Of a stretch of 10,639 bases of DNA, positions 1-7,134 are shown piece by piece. Origin of the DNA: Coriobacteriales bacterium. GTDB taxonomy: Bacteria > Actinomycetota > Coriobacteriia > Coriobacteriales > UBA8131. The stretch spans positions 1 through 10,639 of the forward strand of contig JAITEK010000114.1 of assembly GCA_031282085.1 (NCBI GenBank), in the 5' to 3' direction. The position numbers and the translations under genes are program-made. The notes below the pieces were generated by a model. That model saw only the letters and a list, made by a program, of their open reading frames with translations, searched no databases and was not told where the DNA came from. The number at the start of each line of letters is the position of its first letter. Position 1 is the stretch's first letter.

Positions 1-297
1 CGCTTCAGCGCCCGCGCAGGGTTCAGCGAGCACCAGACCGGGCTTGCCGTAGACATAAACAATGTTGAGGAACCGCCGGCGGCTGAGATGGCCTGGCTCG
101 CGCAGCATGCCCACGAATACGGCTTCATCATCCGCTACGCTCCCGAGAACGAGGCCATCACCGGATATATGTCGGAGCCGTGGCACCTGCGCTACATAGG
201 CGCCCTGCACGCCACGACCATGCACCAACTCGGCATAAGCTCATACGAGGAATACTGGGTAAAACACATCAAATATGCCCAAACCGAGCCTGTCTAA
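1..297 (+). CDS. VanY-like D-alanyl-D-alanine carboxypeptidase (M15 family), 3' part only
   Basis: This is the C-terminal 98 residues of a zinc D,D-carboxypeptidase; the gene is cut by the left edge of the window. Frame 1 is open from base 1 to TAA at 295-297. The fragment carries both family signatures. SEHQTGLAVDI supplies the zinc-binding His at fragment residue 11 and Asp at residue 18. EPWHLRYIG supplies the catalytic Glu at residue 59 and the third zinc ligand His at residue 62. The stretch GFIIRYAPENEAITGYMSEPWH is arranged as in VanY/YodJ-type enzymes. The family removes the terminal D-Ala from peptidoglycan stem pentapeptides outside the membrane, trimming cross-linking donors or, in resistance clusters, contributing to glycopeptide resistance. 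No van genes are visible here, so a housekeeping wall-trimming role is more likely. The signal peptide or membrane anchor would lie upstream, outside the window. No clear U-tract terminator follows. Confidence 0.9.
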   Translation, partial: RFSARAGFSEHQTGLAVDINNVEEPPAAEMAWLAQHAHEYGFIIRYAPENEAITGYMSEPWHLRYIGALHATTMHQLGISSYEEYWVKHIKYAQTEPV

Positions 298-333
298 CCC
301 CGCGGTGTTTAGCGAGTCCAGCCGCTATCGCGT

Positions 334-410
334 CTGGGTGGATTCCGGGACAAACCCGAGACTGACGGGCGAAAAGGAGTTCGTCACCCTGGCTTTATGC
401 CAGGGTCCAG
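334..410. repeat. Multi-hairpin intergenic element, possible interspersed repeat
   Basis: This ~77-bp segment folds into nested inverted repeats. Outer arms are CTGG (334-337) and CCAG (407-410). Inside are a small hairpin CGGG/CCCG (346-349, 355-358), TGACG/CGTCA arms (363-367, 382-386), and a perfect 8-bp hairpin ACCCTGGC/GCCAGGGT (386-393, 399-406) with loop TTTAT. No run of T follows on either strand, so it is a poor intrinsic terminator. The GGATTCCGGG and TGACGG words resemble small interspersed palindromic repeats of many bacterial genomes. With only one copy in the window, repeat status is inference. It could also fold in the mRNA tail of the upstream carboxypeptidase gene. Confidence 0.5.
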
Positions 411-453
411 TCGCACGCGATAGCGGGCGACGCATCAAGAGCGTGCGTAGCGC

Positions 454-521
454 GCGACACACGAATCGCGACACACGCCTGCCGCACGATTGCGTGGTTC
501 CGTCGCCCGATGCGACACACG
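454..521. repeat. Three direct copies of GCGACACACG upstream of yerC
   Basis: The 10-mer GCGACACACG occurs exactly three times, at 454-463, 468-477 and 512-521. The first two starts are 14 bp apart and the third is 44 bp further on. The third copy ends 17 bp before the probable -10 box of yerC, so it covers the place where a -35 element would lie. It also forms one arm of a small hairpin, GTCGC (502-506) with GCGAC (512-516). Iterated sites at this position suggest binding sites for a regulator, possibly YerC itself. That is inference. Confidence 0.5.
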
Positions 522-538
522 AGGGGGCTGGGTTGCGC

Positions 539-544
539 TACAAT
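539..544 (+). promoter_or_regulatory. Probable -10 box of yerC (TACAAT)
   Basis: TACAAT matches the sigma70/SigA -10 consensus at five of six positions and lies 33 bp before the yerC start codon, giving a leader of about 27 nt that contains the ribosome binding site. No good -35 hexamer is found at 16-18 bp; that position is occupied by the third GCGACACACG copy. GCGACA at 512-517 resembles a -35 box but its 21-bp spacing is too long. The promoter may therefore be weak or need an activator. Confidence 0.4.
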
Positions 545-577
545 GGGTGAGGATTATCCGGCTTTGAAGGAGGCGTT

Positions 578-865
578 ATGACGGGCACAAAACGTGCCTC
601 GGACGCGGAGTTGCAGCGGCTATATCAGGCTTTTGCCGAACCCAGGGATCCCAAGCAGGTTGAGGCTCTCATGGAGGACCTCTGTACTATTCGTGAGGTC
701 CATGAGATGGCGCAACGGCTCACCGTCGCATTCATGCTCGACGACGGTGAATCTTATGCCACAATCGAGAAGAAGACGGGGGCTTCGGCGACGACCATAG
801 CCCGGGTGTCTAAATGCCTTAATCACGGTGCGGGCGGGTACCGAGCCGTCATAGACAGGACATAA
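578..865 (+). CDS. yerC: YerC/YecD-type TrpR-related DNA-binding protein
   Basis: A 95-residue protein with the all-helical Trp-repressor fold of the YerC/YecD family. The start ATG is well supported by AAGGAGG at 567-573, 4 nt upstream. The N-terminal half (ELQRLYQAF, then LMEDLCTIREVHEMAQRL) matches the dimerising helices. A helix-turn-helix follows at about residues 58-84 (SYATIEKKTGASATTIARVSKCL) and the chain ends with the family's typical HGAGGY motif. Length agrees with the roughly 100-residue family. YerC proteins are called TrpR-like from fold alone; a link to tryptophan is not established, and no trp gene is nearby. The product is presumably a cytoplasmic transcriptional regulator. 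It is followed 51 nt later by dnaE on the same strand and may be co-transcribed with it. The stop codon lies inside a REP-like inverted repeat. Family assignment is firm; target genes are unknown. Confidence 0.9.
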   Translation: MTGTKRASDAELQRLYQAFAEPRDPKQVEALMEDLCTIREVHEMAQRLTVAFMLDDGESYATIEKKTGASATTIARVSKCLNHGAGGYRAVIDRT

Positions 866-886
866 ATGAACCGTCCCCTTTATGTC
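859..886. repeat. REP-like inverted repeat with GGGGACGGTTC core
   Basis: GACATAAA (859-866) and TTTATGTC (879-886) form a perfect 8-bp inverted repeat around a 12-nt loop. Read on the minus strand the loop and its edge contain GGGGACGGTTCA. Words of the form AAGGGGACGGTTC are, from memory, common in dispersed palindromes linked to REP-associated (Y1-type) transposases in clostridia and actinobacteria; this link was not checked here. The left arm includes the TAA stop codon of yerC (863-865). No U-tract follows, so it is not a convincing terminator, though the hairpin may protect or separate the yerC and dnaE transcripts. Confidence 0.55.
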
Positions 887-916
887 TGATTTTGAGAAGG
901 AGAAGCACCAAAGAAC

Positions 917-3900
917 ATGGGATTCGTACATCTGCACAACCATACTGAATATTCGCTGCTCGACGGCGCAACCAAGGTCGAGGCTATGGCGCGCCGCGCC
1001 GCGGAATTCGAGATGCCGGCCATCGCCATCACCGATCACGGCTATATGTACGGAGTGCCCGCCTTCTCCAACGCCTGCGCCAAGGCAGGGATTAAGCCCA
1101 TTATCGGCTGCGAGATATACTTCACACCGGACAGCGAGCTGCGGCGTGACCGCAAGCCCGAACTCTACCACATGATACTGCTCGCCAAGAACCCGCAGGG
1201 CTATCACAACCTCGTTAAGATCGTTTCGTCTGCGGCGGTGGACGGGTTTTACTACAAGCCGCGGGTCACCTTTGAGTCGTTGCAGCAGCACGCCGACGGG
1301 CTTATCGCCACCTCGGCCTGTCTGCTCGGCATCGTCCCCAAGATGCTGCTCAACAACCAACGCGAGGATGCGCTTCTGTGGGCCGAGCGGTTTGCGGGCA
1401 TCTTTGCCCCGGGCGACTTCTACATCGAGATGCAAGACCAGGGGATGCAACTGCGCGAGGGCGTCTCTCAACATCAGCTCAACGTCCAGCTCAACGAGCT
1501 GGCCCAGGAGCTCGGCCTCAAGACGGTTGCTGCAAACGACATGCATTACCTGCGGCAGGAGGATTCTGCCATGCAGGACATCATGCTCTGCATCGGGACA
1601 GGCTCCAAGTTCGACGACACCGACCGCATGCGTTTCTCCAACGACCAGTTCTATATGAAAAGCGAGCAGGAGATGCGCGAGGCCCTCAAGCACTTCCCCG
1701 AGGCCTGCAGCACCACGCTCGAGATCGCCGAGAAGTGCGAGGTCAAGCTCTCGCGCGACATCATCCTGCCGAGTATCCCGCTGCCGGAGGGCGAGAACAA
1801 CGAGAGCATGCTGCGCAAGGAGACCGAGGCGGGCCTCAAGAAGCTGTACGGCGAGCCTCTGCCCCCCGAGGTCGTTGAGCGTTTTGAGCAGGAGTATAAG
1901 GTTATCTGTGACAAGGGCTTCCCGGCGTACTTTCTCGTTGTGCAGGAGTTCACGCGGTGGGCCAAGCAAAACGGCGTGGGCGTGGGCCCCGGGCGCGGCA
2001 GTGCCGCTGGTTCCATCATCAGCTACGCGCTTGGCATCACAAGCCTCGACCCGCTGGAGAACGGCCTGCTGTTTGAGCGCTTCCTCTCGCCGGAGCGTAC
2101 CGAGATGCCCGATATTGACATCGACTTCGACGAAGACGGGCGCTTCAAGGTCATCGAGCACCTGCGCGAGCTGTATGGCACCGAGAAGGTCGCCCACGTT
2201 ATCACCTTTGGCAAGATGAAGGCCAAGCAGGCGGTTGTCGACGCGACTCGTGTGTTCGATTACCCCATCTTCATCGGCGCGAATATCTCAAAGAAGATAC
2301 CCTTCGGCCCGGGCGCCACGCTCAAAGGCGCGCTGGGTATCCATGAGAGTGAGAAGAAGAACGCCGACCGCAACCCCGACCTTATCCAGGAGTATCGCGA
2401 GAACGCGGACGCGAAGAAGATCATCGACGCGGCGCTCTCCCTTGAGGATACGATACGCGGCGAGGGCATACACGCCAGCGCGGTCATCATCTGCCGCGAC
2501 CCGGTCGACGACCACGTCCCCGTGAAGTACGACACCAAGGGCGGCGTCATCATCACGCAGTACGACGGCACGCACAACGCGGAACTGGGCCTGCTCAAGA
2601 TGGACTTTTTGGGTCTGCGCACCCTCAACGTCCTGCAGAAGGCCTGTGAGTACGTGAAGCGCAACCACGGTGTTGACATAGATCTCGACGCCATCCCGTT
2701 TGACGACCCCAAGGTCTTTGACCTGCTGGTGCGCGGCAGCACCGCGGGCGTCTTCCAGGTGGAGAGCTCGGGCATGACGGCGCTTATCCGGCAGATGCGC
2801 GTCGACCGGTATTCCGACATCGTCGCCGCTATCGCGCTGTTCCGCCCCGGCCCGCTCAACTCGGGCATGGTCGATGACTTCGTCGCCCGCAAGGCTGGCA
2901 AGCGCAAGATAAGCTACTACGACGACCGGCTCAAAGAGGTGCTTGAGGAGACCTATGGCGCCATCGTCTACCAAGAGCAGGTCATGCGCATCTCCATGCG
3001 GATGAGCGGCTTCACGGCTGGTGAGAGCGACCGTATCCGCAAGGCCATGGCCAAAAAGGACATCGACCTCATGACGAAGAAGCCCATGGACTGGGCCGAC
3101 GGCACGCATGAGACGATGAAGGAGCATTGGCTCGGTGGGGCGGAGCGCAACGGCTTCAGGCGCGACCTCGCGCAGTCTATCTGGGACGACGTTGAGAAGT
3201 TCGCGGAGTACGCCTTCAACAAATCCCACTCGGCGGCCTACGCCATCCTCGTCATGCAGACGGCCTGGATAAAGGCCTACTATCCCACAGAATACATGGC
3301 GGCCGTGCTCTCGAGCTTTGTGGGCAAGGCCGACCGACTCATCCAGTACATAGCGGCCTGCAAGCAGGGCGGCATCGACGTGCTGCCGCCCGACGTGAAC
3401 TCCTCCGGGCGCGAATTCACCCCGCTCAAAGAGGGCATACGCTTCGGCCTGGCAGGCATCCGCGGCGTGGGTGAGGGAGCCGCCGACCAGATACGAGCGG
3501 AGCGCGAGCGGAACGGCCCGTTTACCTCGCTGCACGATTTTGTCTTCCGCATCAACAACACGTTGTGCAACAAGCGGACCGTCGAGTCGCTCATCAAGGC
3601 GGGCGCCTTTGACTCAACCGGCTATACCCGCAGGCAGATGATGCGTTTCTTGGAGGAGGACAACCTCATGGAGGTGGCCGCCAAGCGCCATCGCGACAAG
3701 GCGGACGGGCAGGTGTCGCTCTTTGACATGTTTGAGGAAAGCGGCGTCGACTCCGGTTTTGAGGAGGCCATCCCCGAGCCGGACGGCGTTGAGTGGGAGC
3801 GGCGCACCAAGCTCGGGTTTGAGCGCGAGATACTCAAGATATACGTCTCCGACCACCCCTTGAGCCCCTACGCCGAGGTACTCAGGAAGAACAGCGACTA

Positions 3901-4513
3901 CTCGCTCAGTGTATTCGCGCGCTCCGATGACGATGAGGACATGGGCGGTGACGAGGGTGATGAGGAGCTGGGCCCGGAGAAGGTCCCGCAGAACAAGGTC
4001 ATCAGCCTCGCCGGTATGGTCAGCAATCTCACGCCGATGGTCTCGAAAAAGGGCGAGCGCATGGCCAAGTTCACGCTTGAGGATATGGAAGGCTCCATCG
4101 ACGCGATCATCTTCCCCCGCTACTTTGCGGAAAGCGGCCGGGCGCTTGAGACAGACGAGGACGGACACGATGCCATCGTGCGCGTGCGCTGCCGCTACGA
4201 GTCGACGGATCGCGGGCAACAGATACTGGTGAACGAGGTGAAGCGCCTTGATATGAGCGAGTTGCAGGAGGCCCCTGCCGCTCCGCGGGCGCTGGAGTTG
4301 CACGTCCGATCCGAACGCTTCAACCAGCAGGTAAGCGACGGCCTTTCGCGGGCGCTTCGCAACTGTCCCGGTGTGGCTCCGGTAATCCTGTTCCTGGCGC
4401 AATCCGACGGGCGGAAACTACGCGCCGAGCTACCGACGACGGTTGATGCGGCCTCGCCACGGCTCCGGGCCGAGTTGGAGGAATTGTTGGGTAGTGGCTG
4501 TCTGAAGGTCTGA
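917..4513 (+). CDS. dnaE: DNA polymerase III subunit alpha (DnaE)
   Basis: The replicative polymerase alpha subunit, 1198 residues, the usual DnaE1 length. Domains in order: PHP domain (about 1-280), beginning HLHNHTEYSLLDG; palm with GPGRGS (357-362) and the catalytic aspartates of PDIDIDF (398-404); the third catalytic Asp in KMDFLGLRTL (D563); the FNKSHS motif (767-772); helix-hairpin-helix LAGIRGVGEGAADQI (845-859); OB fold from about 1029; and a C-terminal tail that in the family contacts the clamp loader. The nine PHP metal-ligand positions appear intact (H7, H9, D16, H41, E66, H85, C135, D208, H210), as in actinobacterial DnaE1 enzymes that proofread with this domain. An acidic loop (about 1002-1024) precedes the OB fold. 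The start is the only in-frame ATG after a stop at 893-895. Its AAGGAG lies 14 nt upstream, which is long, so translation initiation may be weak. No terminator is visible downstream. Confidence 0.97.
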   Translation: MGFVHLHNHTEYSLLDGATKVEAMARRAAEFEMPAIAITDHGYMYGVPAFSNACAKAGIKPIIGCEIYFTPDSELRRDRKPELYHMILLAKNPQGYHNLVKIVSSAAVDGFYYKPRVTFESLQQHADGLIATSACLLGIVPKMLLNNQREDALLWAERFAGIFAPGDFYIEMQDQGMQLREGVSQHQLNVQLNELAQELGLKTVAANDMHYLRQEDSAMQDIMLCIGTGSKFDDTDRMRFSNDQFYMKSEQEMREALKHFPEACSTTLEIAEKCEVKLSRDIILPSIPLPEGENNESMLRKETEAGLKKLYGEPLPPEVVERFEQEYKVICDKGFPAYFLVVQEFTRWAKQNGVGVGPGRGSAAGSIISYALGITSLDPLENGLLFERFLSPERTEMPDIDIDFDEDGRFKVIEHLRELYGTEKVAHVITFGKMKAKQAVVDATRVFDYPIFIGANISKKIPFGPGATLKGALGIHESEKKNADRNPDLIQEYRENADAKKIIDAALSLEDTIRGEGIHASAVIICRDPVDDHVPVKYDTKGGVIITQYDGTHNAELGLLKMDFLGLRTLNVLQKACEYVKRNHGVDIDLDAIPFDDPKVFDLLVRGSTAGVFQVESSGMTALIRQMRVDRYSDIVAAIALFRPGPLNSGMVDDFVARKAGKRKISYYDDRLKEVLEETYGAIVYQEQVMRISMRMSGFTAGESDRIRKAMAKKDIDLMTKKPMDWADGTHETMKEHWLGGAERNGFRRDLAQSIWDDVEKFAEYAFNKSHSAAYAILVMQTAWIKAYYPTEYMAAVLSSFVGKADRLIQYIAACKQGGIDVLPPDVNSSGREFTPLKEGIRFGLAGIRGVGEGAADQIRAERERNGPFTSLHDFVFRINNTLCNKRTVESLIKAGAFDSTGYTRRQMMRFLEEDNLMEVAAKRHRDKADGQVSLFDMFEESGVDSGFEEAIPEPDGVEWERRTKLGFEREILKIYVSDHPLSPYAEVLRKNSDYSLSVFARSDDDEDMGGDEGDEELGPEKVPQNKVISLAGMVSNLTPMVSKKGERMAKFTLEDMEGSIDAIIFPRYFAESGRALETDEDGHDAIVRVRCRYESTDRGQQILVNEVKRLDMSELQEAPAAPRALELHVRSERFNQQVSDGLSRALRNCPGVAPVILFLAQSDGRKLRAELPTTVDAASPRLRAELEELLGSGCLKV

Positions 4514-4556
4514 GGTTTTGTTTTCTGATACACTTTTTCAGGTAGGGCGTCGACAT

Positions 4557-4563
4557 GAGAAGG
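4557..4563 (+). promoter_or_regulatory. Ribosome binding site fixing the transpeptidase start
   Basis: GAGAAGG lies 9 nt before the ATG at 4573, which is normal spacing. The alternative in-frame ATG at 4555 overlaps this site and has only a weak purine run upstream. The start at 4573 also puts lysines directly before the hydrophobic signal core, as expected. Confidence 0.6.
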
Positions 4564-4572
4564 GTACTTACT

Positions 4573-7134
4573 ATGAACAAGGGAAAGACTCTGAGGGCTA
4601 TTTTGGCCGTCGCGCTTACGATGCTTTTATTGCTGCCAGCCTCGTTCGGCTACGCAGAAGCTCCTGCCTTTGCGCCAGCTGCGCCCATAGCGGGGCAGGA
4701 TGAGCCGTCCGGCGAGGGGGAAGCTCCTCTGGACGCCGAGGCAAACCCACCCGGGGATACTGCTGAAGGCACGGTTGAGGATGCTGTTGAGGATGCGACT
4801 GGGGGCGGTGCCGAGGACGGTGTTGAGGATGGCGCCGAAGACGCTGTTGAGGACGGCGCCGAAGGCGCTGTTGAGGACGGCGCCGAAGGCGTTATCGCGG
4901 ACTCGGACGAGACAGTCCCCTCTCTCTCAGAGACGGAGGAACCCCCTTCTGATGAGCTGGCGTCAACGGAACTATCGCCCCAGGAATCAACGGCCAAAGA
5001 CACGCCGCTTCCCGCGGGACGCTACCGTATCCGCCCGGCGAGCTCAGACATCCGCGTGCTCGATGTCCGCGGCGCCTCCAAGGCTTTGGGAGCGGATGTC
5101 CTGGTATATCGCTCGAACAACGGGCTGAACCAACTCTTTGACGTAAGTTACGACGAGGATGGTTACTACACGATAAAAAGCGTGAACTCAGGACAGGTGC
5201 TTGATGTTTATGGCGCTCAAGCCAAGAGCGGCACACGGGTCATCCAGTATAAGGCGAATGGACACGCCAACCAGAAATGGGTGCTCTCGCAGTCCCTCGA
5301 CACGCGTGGAGACGCGGTCTATACGGTTGGTAGCGCTCTGCCGGGCAATTTCATGCTCGATGTGTACGGCGGCAAAGACGCCAACGATACCAAGGTACAG
5401 ATATGGGCAAAAAACACTACAAAGGCTCAGAAGTTCTATTTTGTGCCGGTTAACCCCAAGGTAGAATCCGAGCAGACGGTAGCCAGCGGAGTATATGCGC
5501 TGAGCTCGAGTCTCTCCACTCCGCTTTCGGTTGAGGTCGCGGGGGCAGGGGATGCTAATGGGCTGCAACTGCAACTGGCCTCTCCCAAGAACACAGCGAC
5601 TCAGCTTTTTGATGTCAGGTGGCAAGCGGGCGGCTTCTACTTCATTCGCCCCTTGAGTTCCGGCAAGCTGATGGATATTACGGGCAATCAGGTGGTTGCG
5701 ACAACGCCGATTATACAGTGGCAGAACAACGGCGGCGCCAATCAGCGATGGGCCATTACTGATAACGGGGACGGAACCTATAGCTTCATCGCGATGAGCT
5801 GTGGTCTTGCTTTGGATGCAGCGAGTTCGCGTGCGAGTGCCGGGACAAAGCTCCGGCTCTATTATCCGAGCACGAGCAAGACTCAGCGGTTCAAGCTCAC
5901 GGCGCCGGCGGCGAATCCTCTGAGTGAGGGCATCTTCACCATGTCCTCTTACGCAGCCACGTCCAAGCTCGTTGATATTCAGGGCTCGAGTTATAAGGAG
6001 GGCGCTCCCGCCATTGTCTATAAGGCGAATGGGGGCCTGAACCAGAAGTTCCAGATCAAGCGGACGGCAACCTCCACCTATACCTTCAGCTCGTTGCAGA
6101 GTGGGCTGTACCTTACCGCGGGCAAGGACGGCGTTTATCAGGCGGCGGGGTCTGACGGCAAGCCGACCGCAGCGCAACAGTGGGTTGCCAGTTGGACCTT
6201 TGGCGGCGTGCGGCTCGTCAACCTCTCAACCAATGAGGCTATGACGCTGAATGCCGGTAAGACCCTTATCGGACTTGCCGCGCAGAACAACACGGCGAGT
6301 CAGTCGTTCAGGTTCCAGTCGACCCCACCCGTAAGCCCGGGCTACTACGTCATTAAGTCTGCGAGTGGTTTTGCGCTCGACCTCAACGGAGGAAATGTCG
6401 AACGGGGTACCAATGTGCAGATGTATAAGCCCAACTCGTCGGCTGCCCAGATATGGAAGCTGGAACGAGGGTCGGGTGGGTACTACACCATAGCCAATGC
6501 ACGCTCTCAGAAGGTCCTCGACATCAGCGGGGGAGGGACCAAGGACGGTACCAATGTGCTGGCATGGGACAAGACGGGCGTCAACTGGCAGAAATGGCAA
6601 ATGGTGCCGAGCGGTGATGGCTGGTTCTACCTCCGCTCTGCTACGGGCATGTACCTTTCGGTCAGCGGGGAGGGCAATTACAACAAGGCGAACGTCTTTG
6701 CCGTCACGGCGATTACCAAGACGGCGCAGAAGTTCCGCTTCACACCCACAACCTACACGGGCTACGCGGGCACCTATGCCGACGTGAACCTCACGACGCA
6801 GAAGATGATCTACGTGAAGAACGGAGAGCTTATCCTTGAGACGGACATCGTCACCGGCGCGCCCTCGATGAAGACTCCCACGGGTACCTTCCGCATCATA
6901 GGCAAACAGAGTCCGGCGGTGCTCAGGGGGCCGGGCTATGCGTCTCCCGTGACCTACTGGATGCCGTTCACCAGCAGCGGCGTCGGTTTTCACGATGCGA
7001 CCTGGCAATCGCGCTTCGGCGGCGACTGGTACACGAGCCATGGCTCGCACGGCTGCGTCAACATGCCGCTTGCTGCAGCGAGAACGCTCTACGGGAAGAT
7101 ATCAACAGGCGACACCGTAAAAGTACACTACTGA
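4573..7134 (+). CDS. Secreted L,D-transpeptidase with four ricin-type lectin trefoils
   Basis: An exported protein of 853 residues. Residues 1-29 form a signal peptide (basic MNKGKTLR, hydrophobic core, cleavage probably near GYAEA). Residues about 30-145 are an acidic Glu/Asp/Ala/Val/Pro linker with tandem repeats. Four ricin-B-type beta-trefoils follow, at about 146-291, 305-447, 450-586 and 588-727. Each has three repeats ending in Q-x-W or Q-x-F, for example NQLF, NQKW, AQKF in the first, giving twelve motifs. The C-terminal YkuD domain (about 734-853) has H807 and the SHGSHGCVNM motif with H826 and nucleophile C828, so the catalytic site looks intact. YkuD enzymes make 3-3 peptidoglycan cross-links or attach proteins to the wall; ricin trefoils bind sugars. 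The inferred role is wall or glycopolymer-bound cross-linking outside the membrane. No LPXTG signal or C-terminal membrane segment is seen. The gene starts 59 nt after dnaE and its 3' end overlaps a convergent gene by 7 bp. The sugar ligand is unknown. Confidence 0.9.
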   Translation: MNKGKTLRAILAVALTMLLLLPASFGYAEAPAFAPAAPIAGQDEPSGEGEAPLDAEANPPGDTAEGTVEDAVEDATGGGAEDGVEDGAEDAVEDGAEGAVEDGAEGVIADSDETVPSLSETEEPPSDELASTELSPQESTAKDTPLPAGRYRIRPASSDIRVLDVRGASKALGADVLVYRSNNGLNQLFDVSYDEDGYYTIKSVNSGQVLDVYGAQAKSGTRVIQYKANGHANQKWVLSQSLDTRGDAVYTVGSALPGNFMLDVYGGKDANDTKVQIWAKNTTKAQKFYFVPVNPKVESEQTVASGVYALSSSLSTPLSVEVAGAGDANGLQLQLASPKNTATQLFDVRWQAGGFYFIRPLSSGKLMDITGNQVVATTPIIQWQNNGGANQRWAITDNGDGTYSFIAMSCGLALDAASSRASAGTKLRLYYPSTSKTQRFKLTAPAANPLSEGIFTMSSYAATSKLVDIQGSSYKEGAPAIVYKANGGLNQKFQIKRTATSTYTFSSLQSGLYLTAGKDGVYQAAGSDGKPTAAQQWVASWTFGGVRLVNLSTNEAMTLNAGKTLIGLAAQNNTASQSFRFQSTPPVSPGYYVIKSASGFALDLNGGNVERGTNVQMYKPNSSAAQIWKLERGSGGYYTIANARSQKVLDISGGGTKDGTNVLAWDKTGVNWQKWQMVPSGDGWFYLRSATGMYLSVSGEGNYNKANVFAVTAITKTAQKFRFTPTTYTGYAGTYADVNLTTQKMIYVKNGELILETDIVTGAPSMKTPTGTFRIIGKQSPAVLRGPGYASPVTYWMPFTSSGVGFHDATWQSRFGGDWYTSHGSHGCVNMPLAAARTLYGKISTGDTVKVHY
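4816..4887 (+). repeat. 24-bp tandem repeat, three copies, in the acidic linker
   Basis: Three in-frame 24-bp units (4816-4839, 4840-4863, 4864-4887) encode DGVEDGAE, DAVEDGAE and GAVEDGAE, residues 82-105 of the transpeptidase. Degenerate relatives lie just upstream (TVEDAVEDATGG). The units are nearly identical in DNA, suggesting recent slippage or duplication. Because the period is a multiple of three, copy-number change would alter linker length without a frameshift. Confidence 0.8.

Noticed and set aside
386..406. Hairpin as an intrinsic terminator of the carboxypeptidase gene
   Set aside because: The 8-bp stem is good but no T-run follows on either strand, and it is part of a larger structured element.
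275..550. 91-codon plus-strand open frame across the intergenic region
   Set aside because: It overlaps the carboxypeptidase stop, has no ribosome binding site, runs through the hairpin element and direct repeats, and its translation is not protein-like.
882..1175. 97-codon frame starting 35 bp before dnaE
   Set aside because: Out of frame with DnaE and overlapping the conserved PHP coding sequence; the translation is not recognisable.
620..2197. 525-codon open frame on the minus strand opposite yerC and dnaE
   Set aside because: It is the mirror of strongly conserved YerC and DnaE coding sequence; its translation shows no domain, and long antisense frames are expected in GC-rich genes.
2288..3535. 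415-codon minus-strand open frame inside dnaE
   Set aside because: Antisense shadow of the DnaE palm and fingers region, with no recognisable motif.
4514..4572. Promoter or terminator between dnaE and the transpeptidase gene
   Set aside because: TACACT at 4529-4534 resembles a -10 box but has no -35 partner at proper spacing, and no hairpin is present; evidence is too weak to annotate either.
5188..6177. 329-codon minus-strand open frame inside the transpeptidase gene
   Set aside because: Opposes the ricin repeats, which clearly encode protein on the plus strand; its translation is Arg/Ile-rich without domains.
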